The position numbers and the translations under genes were made by a program. The notes beneath the pieces are model-generated. The model ran no database searches. It saw only the letters and a program-made list of their open reading frames with translations, and was not told the DNA's origin. Of a DNA stretch of 64,000 nucleotides, positions 9,309 through 18,722 are shown in pieces (the first letter of the stretch is position 1; each line of letters begins with the position of its first letter). Source of the DNA: Pseudomonas maioricensis (GTDB lineage: Bacteria > Pseudomonadota > Gammaproteobacteria > Pseudomonadales > Pseudomonadaceae); contig NZ_LOHG01000010.1 in the NCBI RefSeq assembly GCF_022790535.1, positions 142,273-206,272 of the forward strand, given 5' to 3'.

Positions 9309-9344
9309 GTGACCATTGACTAAATTGGTCACTAAACAGAGAAT
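9309..9344 (+). promoter_or_regulatory. RND operon promoter with TetR operator 2
   Basis: GTGACCA (9309-9315), 10-base spacer, and TGGTCAC (9326-9332) repeat operator 1 exactly in the arms. Within it TTGACT (9316-9321) is followed after 17 bases by GAGAAT (9339-9344), giving a plausible sigma-70 promoter that repressor binding would cover. Confidence 0.75.
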
Positions 9345-9379
9345 TGGATTCCTGCTCACTTACCGAAGTAAGGGATCCC

Positions 9380-10489
9380 ATGTTCCGTCCCAGCCCCGCA
9401 ATCCTTATCGTCTGCTTGCTGCCTTTTCTTTTGGCGGCATGCGGCGAGTCCTCGAACGTACGCGACCCGCGCAACCAACCTCCGCTGGTAAGGGCCGCGA
9501 CCGTAACCAGCGCTGTTGATCCATCGCGCTCATTTACGGGGGTGGTGGTCGCTCGAGTTCAGAGCGATTTAGGCTTTCGGGTATCCGGGAAAGTCTTGGA
9601 GCGCCTGGTTGATACGGGCCAGACCGTCAAGCGCGGTCAGCCCCTTATGCGCCTGGACCCTGTGGATCTTGATCTCCAGTTTCGGGCTCAACAGCAAGCT
9701 GTCGCGGCCGCCGAAGCACGCGCACGGCAGACGGCCGCTGACGAAGCCCGTAATCGAAATCTGATCGCGTCTGGCGCAATCTCTGCATCGTCCTATGACC
9801 GGATCAAGTCCTTGGCCGACACTGCCAAGGCAGAACTGAGTGCAGCACAAGCCCAGGCCAACGTTGCTCGCAACGCAGCAGGCTATGCGGTGTTGCTGGC
9901 CGATGCCGATGGAGTTGTCGTCGAGACCCTGGCCGAACCGGGTCAGGTCGTCAGCGCAGGGCAGGCGGTCGTTCGGCTGGCAAAAACGGGTCAGCGGGAG
10001 GCGGTCGTGTATCTCCCCGAAACCTTGCGTCCGGCTTTGGGGAGTCAAGGCCAGGCAAAGTTGTACGGTAATGACACAAACGTCATCCCCGCGAAGTTGC
10101 GACTTCTTTCTGACGCTGCAGATCCACTCACTCGTACTTTCGAAGCTCGGTATGTGCTTGAAGGCGCGCACGCCAATGCTCCGCTGGGTGCTACGGTAAC
10201 CCTCAGCATCGCTGATGAAGGGGCGGCCGGGCCAACGCTTGCGGTTCCTGTTGCGGCTATCCATGACTCAGGCAAAGGGCCGGGTGTCTGGGTCATCTCA
10301 GGCGTACCCGCTACGGTGTCATGGCGCGCCATTCAGTTACTTGGTGTAAGTGACGAGTCGGCGCGAGTCAGCGGTGGTATCAAGCCCGGAGAGCAGGTCG
10401 TGGCGCTGGGTGCGCACTTGCTTCACGACGGGCAAGAGGTGCTGATGTTGCAATCAGGCACGAATGCCTTTGCCGGGGCAAAGCAATGA
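9380..10489 (+). CDS. RND efflux periplasmic adaptor lipoprotein
   Basis: A 369-residue membrane-fusion protein that links an RND pump to an outer-membrane channel. Residues 1-18 form a lipoprotein signal with lipobox LLAAC. Next come the first half of the barrel-sandwich (DLGFRVSGKVLERLVDTGQ), a helical hairpin near residues 90-150, the returning half (DADGVVVETLAEPGQVV), and a beta-barrel. The ATG at 9380 gives a clean signal peptide and has AGTAAGGG upstream. It overlaps the pump gene by 4 bases (ATGA), so the two are translationally coupled. No outer-membrane partner is encoded here; a TolC-like protein elsewhere would be needed. Confidence 0.93.
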   Translation: MFRPSPAILIVCLLPFLLAACGESSNVRDPRNQPPLVRAATVTSAVDPSRSFTGVVVARVQSDLGFRVSGKVLERLVDTGQTVKRGQPLMRLDPVDLDLQFRAQQQAVAAAEARARQTAADEARNRNLIASGAISASSYDRIKSLADTAKAELSAAQAQANVARNAAGYAVLLADADGVVVETLAEPGQVVSAGQAVVRLAKTGQREAVVYLPETLRPALGSQGQAKLYGNDTNVIPAKLRLLSDAADPLTRTFEARYVLEGAHANAPLGATVTLSIADEGAAGPTLAVPVAAIHDSGKGPGVWVISGVPATVSWRAIQLLGVSDESARVSGGIKPGEQVVALGAHLLHDGQEVLMLQSGTNAFAGAKQ

Positions 10490-13400
10490 GTAACGGGCGT
10501 TTCAACCTCTCGGCACTCGCCGTTCGCGAGCGGTCCATCACGCTGTTCCTGATTTTTCTGATAGGAGTGGCGGGCACTCTTTCGTTTTTCAAGCTCGGAC
10601 GTGCAGAAGATCCGCCGTTTACCGTTAAGCAGATGACGATTATTTCTGCCTGGCCAGGCGCTACCGCGCAGGAGATGCAGGATCAGGTCGCAGAGCCGCT
10701 CGAAAAGCGCATGCAGGAGCTTAAATGGTATGACCGCAGCGAGACCTACACCCGTCCAGGTTTGGCGTTCACCATGGTTTCACTCCTGGATAAAACGCCG
10801 CCTTCCCAAGTGCAGGAAGAGTTTTATCAAGCCCGTAAAAAACTGAGTGATGCGGCAAGAAACTTACCGGCCGGTGTTATCGGTCCGATGGTCAATGATG
10901 AGTTCTCGGACGTGACGTTCGCGCTCTTTGCCCTGAAGGCAAAAGGTGAGCCCCAGCGGTTACTCGTCCGCGACGCCGAATCGTTGCGTCAGCGTCTGTT
11001 GCACGTACCTGGCGTCAAGAAGATCAACATCATTGGCGAGCAGGCGGAGCGCATTTTTGTATCGTTCTCCCATGAGCGGCTGGCGACACTGGGCATCTCG
11101 CCTCAGGACATTTTTTCGGCACTCAACAGCCAGAACGTTTTGACGCCTGCCGGTTCGATTGAAACCAATGGCCCACAGGTGTTTTTGCGTCTGGACGGAG
11201 CGTTCGACACGCTGGAGAAAATTCGTAATACGCCCATCGTCGTTCAGGCTAAAACCCTGAAGCTTGCAGATGTTGCGAACGTTGTGCGTGGGTACGAAGA
11301 CCCGGCGACGTTCATGGTTCGTAATCAGGGCGAACCGGCTCTCTTGCTGGGGATTGTGATGCGTGAGGGCTGGAATGGTCTGGACCTCGGGAAAGCGTTG
11401 GATGCCGAGACGCTGAAAATCAATGCAAGTATGCCGCTGGGTATGACGCTTTCGAAGGTCACCGACCAGTCGGTCAATATCAGTTCGGCCGTTGACGAGT
11501 TCATGGTCAAGTTCTTCGTCGCGCTGCTGGTCGTGATGCTGGTCTGCTTCCTCAGCATGGGCTGGCGGGTGGGTGTAGTGGTTGCGGCGGCTGTGCCGCT
11601 CACCCTGGCCATTGTATTTGTGGTGATGGAGGCCTCGGGCAAGAACTTTGACCGTATAACCCTTGGCTCACTGATCCTGGCACTGGGGCTACTGGTGGAC
11701 GACGCCATTATTGCCATCGAAATGATGGTGGTAAAAATGGAAGAGGGCTATGACCGCATCAAGGCGTCAGCGTATGCCTGGAGCCACACGGCGGCGCCAA
11801 TGCTGGCAGGTACACTGGTGACCGCTGTCGGCTTCATGCCTAACGGTTTTGCTCAGTCAACGGCGGGTGAATACACCAGCAATATGTTCTGGATCGTGGG
11901 CATTGCGCTGATCGCTTCGTGGGTCGTCGCAGTGGTTTTTACGCCCTATCTGGGCGTGAAGATGTTGCCTGAAATCACGCCGGTCGAAGGCGGCCATGCC
12001 GCTATCTACGATACTGCTCACTACAATCGCTTCAGACGAATTCTAACCCGTGTCATCGCCCGCAAATGGTGGGTGGCTGGCGCGGTCATCATTGCATTTG
12101 CCGTGGCGATCTTCGGCATGGGGCTGGTTAAAAAACAATTCTTCCCGACCTCGGACCGTCCAGAGGTGTTGATCGAAGTGCAGATGCCCTATGGCACCTC
12201 TATCGAGCAAACCAGCGCTACCACGGCGAAAATCGAAACATGGCTACAAAAGCAGGACGCCGCGAAGATCGTCACGTCTTACATCGGGCAGGGTTCGCCG
12301 CGTTTTTACCTGGCAATGGCACCAGAGCTGCCTGATCCATCGTTCGCCAAGATCGTGGTGTTGACCGACAGTCAGGATGCCCGCGAGTCTCTCAAACACA
12401 CTATTCGCGAAGCGGTTGCCCAGGGCCTGGCGCCTGAGGCGCGCGTGCGGGTGACGCAACTGGTATTCGGCCCTTACTCACCTTTTCCCGTTGCGTACCG
12501 GGTCATGGGGCCAAATCCCGACACGCTGCGCGCGATCGCTGGGCAAGTAGAGAACGTCTTGATGGCAAGCCCGATGATGAGGACCGTCAACAGTGATTGG
12601 GGACCACGCACGCCAACCCTGCATTTTTCTCTGGATCAGAATCGGTTGCAGGCAGTCGGGCTAACGTCCAGCGCAGTTGCCCAGCAATTGCAGTTTCTGC
12701 TCTCGGGTGTCCCCATTACGTCTGTGCGCGAAGACATCCGCTCGGTCGAAGTGATGGGGCGGGCAGCAGGCAATATCCGCCTGGACCCGGCGAAGATCGA
12801 GGGTTTCACGCTCGTGGGTTCGGCAGGACAGCGCGTTCCCCTGTCCCAGATTGGTGAAGTGGGCGTTCGGATGGAAGACCCCATTTTGCGCCGCCGTGAC
12901 CGTGTGCCGACCATCACGGTACGGGGGGATATCGCCGAGAATCTGCAGCCGCCGGACGTGTCCGCCGGAATCATGAAAGACCTGCAGCCCATCATCGCCA
13001 GCCTTCCTGATGGGTACCGTATCGAGCAGGCCGGTTCTATTGAGGAGTCAGCGAAGGCGACAGTGGCGCTGGCCCCCCTGTTTCCGATCATGATTGCGAT
13101 CACGTTACTGATCATCATCCTGCAGGTGCGATCGATGTCGGCGATGGTAATGGTATTTCTGACCGCGCCACTTGGGCTGATTGGCGTGGTGCCGACTTTG
13201 CTCTTGTTCGGCCAGCCGTTCGGGATCAATGCGCTTGTGGGGCTGATCGCGCTATCCGGCATCCTGATGCGCAATACATTGATCCTGATCGGGCAAATCG
13301 ACCAGAACGAAAAAGAAGGGCTTGATCCTTTCCATGCGGTGGTTGAAGCAACCGTCCAGCGAGCACGCCCGGTATTGCTAACGGCGCTCGCGGCGATCCT

Positions 13401-13572
13401 TGCCTTTATCCCGCTGACTCATTCGGTGTTCTGGGGCACTCTGGCTTACACCCTGATTGGCGGCACCCTGGGGGGCACCGTCATGACACTGGTCTTTCTA
13501 CCTGCGATGTACTCCATCTGGTTCAAGATCCGTCCAGAAGGGGAGCCGCAAGCACAACGGCTTGCGCCGTGA
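10486..13572 (+). CDS. RND multidrug efflux pump, inner-membrane subunit
   Basis: A 1028-residue proton-driven RND transporter with the usual layout: helix 1, large periplasmic loop, helices 2-7, second large loop, helices 8-12. The helix 4 motif LGLLVDDAIIAIE carries the paired aspartates used for proton relay. The N-terminal region FKLGRAEDPPFTVKQ is characteristic of a branch related to, but distinct from, MexB-type pumps. Substrates are probably drugs, solvents or metabolites rather than metals, since the HME motif seen in CzcA is absent. It is co-transcribed with the adaptor and controlled by the adjacent TetR protein. Confidence 0.93.
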   Translation: MSNGRFNLSALAVRERSITLFLIFLIGVAGTLSFFKLGRAEDPPFTVKQMTIISAWPGATAQEMQDQVAEPLEKRMQELKWYDRSETYTRPGLAFTMVSLLDKTPPSQVQEEFYQARKKLSDAARNLPAGVIGPMVNDEFSDVTFALFALKAKGEPQRLLVRDAESLRQRLLHVPGVKKINIIGEQAERIFVSFSHERLATLGISPQDIFSALNSQNVLTPAGSIETNGPQVFLRLDGAFDTLEKIRNTPIVVQAKTLKLADVANVVRGYEDPATFMVRNQGEPALLLGIVMREGWNGLDLGKALDAETLKINASMPLGMTLSKVTDQSVNISSAVDEFMVKFFVALLVVMLVCFLSMGWRVGVVVAAAVPLTLAIVFVVMEASGKNFDRITLGSLILALGLLVDDAIIAIEMMVVKMEEGYDRIKASAYAWSHTAAPMLAGTLVTAVGFMPNGFAQSTAGEYTSNMFWIVGIALIASWVVAVVFTPYLGVKMLPEITPVEGGHAAIYDTAHYNRFRRILTRVIARKWWVAGAVIIAFAVAIFGMGLVKKQFFPTSDRPEVLIEVQMPYGTSIEQTSATTAKIETWLQKQDAAKIVTSYIGQGSPRFYLAMAPELPDPSFAKIVVLTDSQDARESLKHTIREAVAQGLAPEARVRVTQLVFGPYSPFPVAYRVMGPNPDTLRAIAGQVENVLMASPMMRTVNSDWGPRTPTLHFSLDQNRLQAVGLTSSAVAQQLQFLLSGVPITSVREDIRSVEVMGRAAGNIRLDPAKIEGFTLVGSAGQRVPLSQIGEVGVRMEDPILRRRDRVPTITVRGDIAENLQPPDVSAGIMKDLQPIIASLPDGYRIEQAGSIEESAKATVALAPLFPIMIAITLLIIILQVRSMSAMVMVFLTAPLGLIGVVPTLLLFGQPFGINALVGLIALSGILMRNTLILIGQIDQNEKEGLDPFHAVVEATVQRARPVLLTALAAILAFIPLTHSVFWGTLAYTLIGGTLGGTVMTLVFLPAMYSIWFKIRPEGEPQAQRLAP

Positions 13573-13622
13573 AGTCAGGCAAGGCCAGCGGCCCGGGTCA
13601 TCTAGCTGATGACTCGGCGCAT

Positions 13623-14042
13623 TCAGCCCGGTGCGTTGGTCGGTGGTTCACGGTCGGCAGGATGATTGACGCCGTCGCTGGTTTTCACCGGCCCCAGGTC
13701 GTAAGGATTCACACCTTCGAGGCAACCAATGTTGTAGCCGTATTGATCCGGAGATGAGCGTCTCTGGTGATGGGTGTAGATACCGCAGTTGCCGCAGAAA
13801 TAATGCTGTGCCGTCCGGGTGTTGAACTGATAAAGCTTGAGCTGGCTCTGGCCTTGAATGACCTTGATACCGTCCAGCGCAACCGTGGCAACGATGGCAC
13901 CTTTACGGCGGCACATCGAACAATCACAACGCCTGGGGTCGACAATGCCATTCGGTAAATCCAGCTCCAGCACAACCGCGCCGCAATGACAGGCTGCGCG
14001 GTGTTTGGGTTTGATTTCAGTCGGGCCAACTTTCTTGATCAC
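13623..14042 (-). CDS. GFA-family zinc protein
   Basis: A 139-residue member of the family named for glutathione-dependent formaldehyde-activating enzyme; most members have no proven activity. The zinc-binding cysteines are visible in AACHCGAV, CDCSMC and FCGNCGIYTHH. The start is a GTG at 14042, chosen because GGAGGAAC lies 5-12 bases upstream. A longer frame continues into a REP element and is not real. The gene is convergent with the RND operon and has no functional neighbour; the role in metabolism or detoxification is open. Confidence 0.85.
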   Translation of the reverse strand: MIKKVGPTEIKPKHRAACHCGAVVLELDLPNGIVDPRRCDCSMCRRKGAIVATVALDGIKVIQGQSQLKLYQFNTRTAQHYFCGNCGIYTHHQRRSSPDQYGYNIGCLEGVNPYDLGPVKTSDGVNHPADREPPTNAPG

Positions 14043-14392
14043 GGTCTGTTCCTCCCAAAGTAATCCGAAAGGATAGCCCGTTTGCTTGTATGCGAGAGAT
14101 TCGCGGTGGCCGTAGGAGTGGCCGCACCGTCTTCGACTCCGCGCTGTCGCGCAGCAAACGCGGGATCTGTAGGAGCGCACGAGCACCGCGAGGCCGCGAT
14201 GGCGGTGTATCGGACAGGACGCCATCGCTGCCTCGCGGTGCTCGTGAGCTCTAACAGAAACCATTCCAAATCAGATGGTTGTAGTTCGTTTGATAAGAGT
14301 GGCTTTAGCCGCAAGCGTCGTATCGGGTGAACATTCTTTTGCGGGGGGGAACTGACGCTCTCACGGCTAAAGCCGGTCCCAAAGTCTGTATC
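14043..14392. repeat. Intergenic region with two palindromic repeats
   Basis: A gap of 350 bases. Positions 14145-14274 are one copy of a 130-base dispersed repeat whose second copy is at 50690-50820. Its core is a REP palindrome, GAGCACCGCGAGGCCGCGAT facing CATCGCTGCCTCGCGGTGCT. A second palindrome has arms GGCTTTAGCCG (14301-14311) and CGGCTAAAGCC (14364-14374) and may act as the end of the gudPD transcript. Confidence 0.8.
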
Positions 14393-15748
14393 TCAGCGCA
14401 CCAGACAAGGCCGTTTGTTATCAAACTCCCAGCCCGAAACCAGATATTGCATCGCGACCGCATCGTTTCGTGCGCCGAGGCCCATGCCTTTGTACACCTC
14501 GTTTGCCTGAGCCAGAGCGTCCCAGTCCAGATCGATTCCTAGCCCCGGACGCTTCGGTACCGCGACAAGTCCTCCGTTGATGGTCAGCGGTTCTTTGGTC
14601 AGACGCTGACCGTCCTGCCAGATCCAGTGCGTATCGATGGCGGTGACTTTGCCTGGCGCGGCGGCTGCCACGTGGGTAAACATCGCCAGGGAAATATCGA
14701 AATGATTGTTGGAATGTGAGCCCCAGGTGAGCCCCCAGTCGTTGCACAACTGGGCGACACGCACTGAACCTTGCATTGTCCAGAAGTGCGGGTCGGCAAG
14801 CGGAATATCCACGGATTGAAGTTGAATGGCATGACCCATCTGGCGCCAGTCGGTGGCAATCATGTTGGTGGCGGTGCGCAGCCCGGTCGCGCGACGAAAC
14901 TCGGCCATGACCTCACGCCCCGAGTAGCCATTTTCCGCGCCGCACGGGTCTTCGGCATACGCTAGGACGTCATGTTGATCGCGGCATAAGGCGATGGCTT
15001 CTTTCAGCGACCAGGCGCCGTTCGGATCAAGGGTAATGCGTGCCTCGGGGAAGCGCTCCGAGAGCGCCGTTACCGCTTCGATTTCTTCAGCGCCGCGAAG
15101 CACGCCACCCTTGAGTTTGAAGTCTTTGAAACCGTAGCGCTCGTAGGCGGCTTCGGCCAGACCGACAACTTTCTCCGGTGTCAGGGCCTCTTCGTTACGC
15201 ACCCTGAACCAAGCACTTTCGCTGTCCGGCTCGGTGCGGTAGGGCAGGTCAGTACGGGTCTGGTCGCCCACGTAAAACAGGTAGCCCAGCATCTCAACTG
15301 CGTCACGCTGTTGACCCTCGCCCAACAATGCCGCTACTGGCACTTCAAGGTGTTGGCCAAGCAGATCGAGCAGTGCGCATTCCACGGCAGTGACTGCGTG
15401 AATCGTGATGCGCAGGTCGAAGGTTTGCAGACCCCGACCACCGGAGTCACGATCCGCGAAGCTGCTACGAACCTGATTCAGCAGGCTCTGATAGTTGCCG
15501 ATCGACTGGCCGATCAGCAAAGCGCGAGCGTCTTCCAGCGTCTGCCGGATACCTTCGCCGCCTGGCACCTCACCCACCCCGATACGCCCGGCGTTGTCCT
15601 TTAGAATTAGCACATTACGGGTGAAGTAGGGGCTGTGGGCTCCGCTCAGATTGAGCAGCATGCTGTCGTGACCGGCAACCGGAACAACTTGAAGTTCCGT
15701 GATGACGGGGGCGCCACGGGTGGTTGAGCTTGAGGTTAATGCGTTCAT
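14393..15748 (-). CDS. gudD: Glucarate dehydratase
   Basis: A 451-residue enolase-superfamily enzyme that dehydrates D-glucarate (and usually L-idarate) to 5-keto-4-deoxy-D-glucarate in the cytoplasm. Residues typical of the enzyme are visible: the catalytic Lys in FKLKGG, the metal ligands in LDPNGAW and EDPCGAENGYSGRE, the ATNMIATDW segment, and the His of WGSHSNNHFD. Length matches characterised GudD. AAGGAATTC precedes the ATG at 15748. It starts 25 bases after gudP and is therefore in one operon with it. The next pathway enzymes (ketodeoxyglucarate dehydratase, semialdehyde dehydrogenase) are not in this window. Confidence 0.96.
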   Translation of the reverse strand: MNALTSSSTTRGAPVITELQVVPVAGHDSMLLNLSGAHSPYFTRNVLILKDNAGRIGVGEVPGGEGIRQTLEDARALLIGQSIGNYQSLLNQVRSSFADRDSGGRGLQTFDLRITIHAVTAVECALLDLLGQHLEVPVAALLGEGQQRDAVEMLGYLFYVGDQTRTDLPYRTEPDSESAWFRVRNEEALTPEKVVGLAEAAYERYGFKDFKLKGGVLRGAEEIEAVTALSERFPEARITLDPNGAWSLKEAIALCRDQHDVLAYAEDPCGAENGYSGREVMAEFRRATGLRTATNMIATDWRQMGHAIQLQSVDIPLADPHFWTMQGSVRVAQLCNDWGLTWGSHSNNHFDISLAMFTHVAAAAPGKVTAIDTHWIWQDGQRLTKEPLTINGGLVAVPKRPGLGIDLDWDALAQANEVYKGMGLGARNDAVAMQYLVSGWEFDNKRPCLVR

Positions 15749-15773
15749 TATTCGAATTCCTTATTCGCGAGGC

Positions 15774-17144
15774 TCAGTGGCTGGTCTTGGCGATAACAGC
15801 CGGTGAGGTTTGTGGCGGTTCCGGCTGAGCGGGCAAGCCTTTGAGTTCGATTCGCTTGATGTCACCGACGATGAACAGGTAACTGATCGCGGCGATAAAC
15901 GCGTTAACACCGACGAACACCAAGGCCATTTTGAAAGAGCCGGTAGCCGCAATGATGTAGCCGATGATGATCGGTGTGGAGATCGAGGAGAGGTTGCCAA
16001 AGGTGTTGAAAATCCCACCTGACAAACCCGCAATCTGCTTGGGTGAAACATCAGACATGACTGCCCAGCCCAGCGCGCCGATACCCTTGCCGAAGAAGGC
16101 CAGCGCCATGAACGACACCACCATCCAGTCAGCGTCCACGTAGTTGCAGATGATCATCGACATGGACAGAAACATGCCCAGGACGATCGGGGTTTTACGC
16201 GCGACGCTCAGTGAGTTGCCACGACGCAACAGCATGTCGGAGAACACACCGCCCAATACGCCACCGAGGAAACCGCAAATGGCCGGCAGTGAGGCGATGA
16301 ACCCGGCTTTGAGGATGGTCATGCCGCGTTCTTGAACGAGATAAACCGGAAACCAGGTGAGGAAAAAGTACGTCAGCGCGTTAATGCAGAACTGGCCAAG
16401 GTAGATGCCGACCATCATCCGGTTACAGAGCAACTGGCGGATATAGTCCCACTTCGGACCGCTGTCTTTCTTCGTGCGCTTGTCGTCGAGATCAACCAGG
16501 CCGCCGTTCTCGGCGATGTAGCGGACTTCTGCTTCGTTTGCCAGCGGGTGATCCTTGGGGCTGTAAATCACCTTCATCCAGACAATCGAAAATACGATGC
16601 CCAGCGCGCCCATCACGATGAATACGTGTTCCCAGCCGAAGCTGTAAACGATCCAGCCCATCAGCGGTGCGAACAGCGCGGTCGCGAAGTACTGCGCGGA
16701 ATTGAACACTGCCGATGCGGTGCCGCGCTCTTTCGTAGGAAACCACGAGGCTACGATGCGGGCGTTACCGGGGAAGGATGGGGCTTCGGCGAGGCCGACC
16801 GTAAAGCGCAGGAGGAACAACAGAACCACCGCAGTCGAAATCCCGAACTCGCCTATGTAGCCCTGCAACAGAGTGAAGAATGACCAAGTGAAAATACTGC
16901 CGGCGTAGACTTTTTTTGAGCCAAACCGGTCCAGCAGCCAGCCACCGGGGATTTGCCCGAGCACATAAGCCCAGCCAAAGGCGGAGAAGATGTAACCCAG
17001 CGTGATGGCATCAATGCCTAGAGCTTTCTGGATACTGGAACCAGCGATGGAGATGGTCGCGCGGTCGGCGAAATTGATCGTTGTCACCAGAAACAGCATG
17101 AGCAGGATCAAATACCGGGCGCGGGTTTTCTTTTGTTCTTGCAT
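15774..17144 (-). CDS. gudP: D-glucarate MFS transporter
   Basis: A 456-residue inner-membrane symporter of the anion:cation symporter branch of the MFS. Helix 1 carries NFADRATISIAG, typical of glucarate and galactarate permeases, and the loop motif reads GGWLLDRFGSKKVY. I chose the ATG at 17144, which has GGGAG 8 bases upstream; a GTG at 17159 overlaps that ribosome site. The neighbouring gudD and the LacI gene upstream support glucarate import. Twin palindromic operators lie 79-110 bases before the start. Confidence 0.9.
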   Translation of the reverse strand: MQEQKKTRARYLILLMLFLVTTINFADRATISIAGSSIQKALGIDAITLGYIFSAFGWAYVLGQIPGGWLLDRFGSKKVYAGSIFTWSFFTLLQGYIGEFGISTAVVLLFLLRFTVGLAEAPSFPGNARIVASWFPTKERGTASAVFNSAQYFATALFAPLMGWIVYSFGWEHVFIVMGALGIVFSIVWMKVIYSPKDHPLANEAEVRYIAENGGLVDLDDKRTKKDSGPKWDYIRQLLCNRMMVGIYLGQFCINALTYFFLTWFPVYLVQERGMTILKAGFIASLPAICGFLGGVLGGVFSDMLLRRGNSLSVARKTPIVLGMFLSMSMIICNYVDADWMVVSFMALAFFGKGIGALGWAVMSDVSPKQIAGLSGGIFNTFGNLSSISTPIIIGYIIAATGSFKMALVFVGVNAFIAAISYLFIVGDIKRIELKGLPAQPEPPQTSPAVIAKTSH

Positions 17145-17222
17145 GTCTGACGCTCCCACGAATTATTTTTATGCGGGTAGATAGGTAATCGTCGGCAGTC
17201 AACACGTCTGTTGTCGTATAAC

Positions 17223-17254
17223 GATAACGTTATCATTTCGCAGATAACGTTATC
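17223..17254 (-). promoter_or_regulatory. Tandem LacI-type operators of gudPD
   Basis: Two identical perfect palindromes, GATAACGTTATC, at 17223-17234 and 17243-17254, with centres 20 bases apart (about two helical turns). The central CG of an even palindrome is the usual form for LacI-family operators. They lie between the LacI gene and gudP. Confidence 0.85.
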
Positions 17255-17295
17255 ATTCAAGCGCTGTTTGGAAGATTTTCGTTAAAAATGGAAAT

Positions 17296-18330
17296 TCAGG
17301 TGCTGGCGCGTTCGATGAGGGTGAAGCCGCTGTCGATACGTGTCTGAGCGTTTTCGCCAGAAAAACGCCGTAGCAGAGCTTCTGCGACCTCACTGCCCAT
17401 GATTGAGGAGTTCACGCTGATCGTCGAAAGGGCGGGATGTGCAAAGCGACTGTTGGTCGTGTCGCCGAAACCCAGAACTGCAATGTCTTCCGGTACACGA
17501 AGCCCTGAGGCAGCAGCCTGTGCCAGAACACCCATCGCAACGGTGTCGGAACTGCAGAAGACCAGCTCGGGGCGATCTTGACGAAGCAGTAACCGCTTCA
17601 GGCCTTCACGTCCGACTTCCCAGGTGGCGGGCAGGGGAAGAATTTCGACGGGGACATCTTCTATCTGATGGCTTTTCAGTTGCTCGATCAGGCTGTTGCA
17701 ACGACGAATGCCACGAGGATCATCCACCGTGATCACTGAAAATCGCCGATAACCTTTGGCGACAAAATGGTCTGCAACGGTTTTGCCGACGTCTTCATGT
17801 GAGAAACCAACCTGCATGTCCAGGCATGTTTCGCTCAGGTCCCATGCCTCGACAACCGGGATTCCCGCCGACGCCAGACGCTGTCGGCTGCCCGCAGTAT
17901 GAAGTGTTCCGGTCAACACAATGCCGTCAGGTCTGCGGCCCAGAATAGCTTCCAGCAAAGCTTCTTCTTTCTCGGGTGAGTAGCCTGTCGGGCCCAGGAG
18001 CGACTGATAACCTGCATCGGTCAGACGGTCCATCATCGCCTGTACGGCCGTGGCAAAAATCGAATGGGAGATGGTCGGAAGAAGAATCGCAACCAGCTTG
18101 CTTTTGCTGGTTGCCAGGCTGCCGGCCAGCAGGTTCGGGACGTAGCCCATCGTCCTGACGAATTCGAGCACATGGGCGCGAGTCGCGTCGCTGACCAACT
18201 CAGGCCGGTTAATGGCGCGCGAGACGGTGATGGGCGATACGCCTGCAGCTTTCGCGACATCGATCACGGTGACCGGCATATCCGCCGCGTCTGCCGGGTC
18301 CACAAGCTCCCTTCTTGATTTCCTTGCCAC
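17296..18330 (-). CDS. LacI-family regulator, probably of gudPD
   Basis: A 344-residue repressor. The helix-turn-helix at about residues 20-46 reads TVIDVAKAAGVSPITVSRAI, followed by a periplasmic-binding-protein-like sensor domain that probably binds a sugar acid. It belongs to the gluconate-repressor-like branch. The start is uncertain: GTG at 18330 gives the listed length, but GTG at 18300 (after AAGGGAG) or ATG at 18279 are possible. The gene is directly upstream of gudP on the same strand, and the tandem operators in the intergene are its obvious target. Regulation by glucarate or a derivative is inferred. Confidence 0.9.
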   Translation of the reverse strand: MARKSRRELVDPADAADMPVTVIDVAKAAGVSPITVSRAINRPELVSDATRAHVLEFVRTMGYVPNLLAGSLATSKSKLVAILLPTISHSIFATAVQAMMDRLTDAGYQSLLGPTGYSPEKEEALLEAILGRRPDGIVLTGTLHTAGSRQRLASAGIPVVEAWDLSETCLDMQVGFSHEDVGKTVADHFVAKGYRRFSVITVDDPRGIRRCNSLIEQLKSHQIEDVPVEILPLPATWEVGREGLKRLLLRQDRPELVFCSSDTVAMGVLAQAAASGLRVPEDIAVLGFGDTTNSRFAHPALSTISVNSSIMGSEVAEALLRRFSGENAQTRIDSGFTLIERAST

Positions 18331-18722
18331 TGTTTTCCCGCGTGCTTTTGGAGGGTGGGGGCACCCGGTGTTTAAACCCGTGCTGAAAATTGGTATTCCC
18401 CAGAGGTGGGCAGTGTACGAAACGGGGGGGGATCCAGCAAATACGCACTTTAGCTGGGGAGGTGGGCTTGAGCATGTGCTTGTTCTGAGGGTAGGGGTAT
18501 AATTGCGTTGACTTGACCAGTCATTTGCGTTGGATTTGATTAGCAGACTGCGTGTTCTTTAGCGGCAGAAATTTGCCAAGAGCAGACGCTCAGAAGTGAT
18601 CACCTTCCGAAAGGAGGATAATCTGGAGCTAGCGCAACGATGCTCGATCAACTACCTTCGCACTGCGAATAGCGGCAATGAATTTTCAATTATGTATGAT
18701 CCTCATCGATCAAGAGAAAGTT
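18331..18722. other. Left flank of the AT-rich island
   Basis: A 392-base gap with no convincing gene. Composition changes from the usual GC-rich sequence to AT-rich over this stretch. A perfect -10 hexamer TATAAT is at 18498-18503, but without a well-spaced -35 box. AAGGAGGA at 18611-18618 looks like a ribosome site without a following gene, which may mark a decayed reading frame. The left island junction probably falls here. Confidence 0.4.

Noticed and set aside
14043..14264. Upstream extension of the GFA-family gene to 14264
   Set aside because: The extra residues are a translation of the REP-containing repeat; a near-identical peptide can be read from the second copy at 50690-50820. The GTG at 14042 has a strong ribosome site.
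18604..18722. Small gene started by AAGGAGGA at 18611-18618
   Set aside because: No start codon at the right distance opens a frame of useful length.
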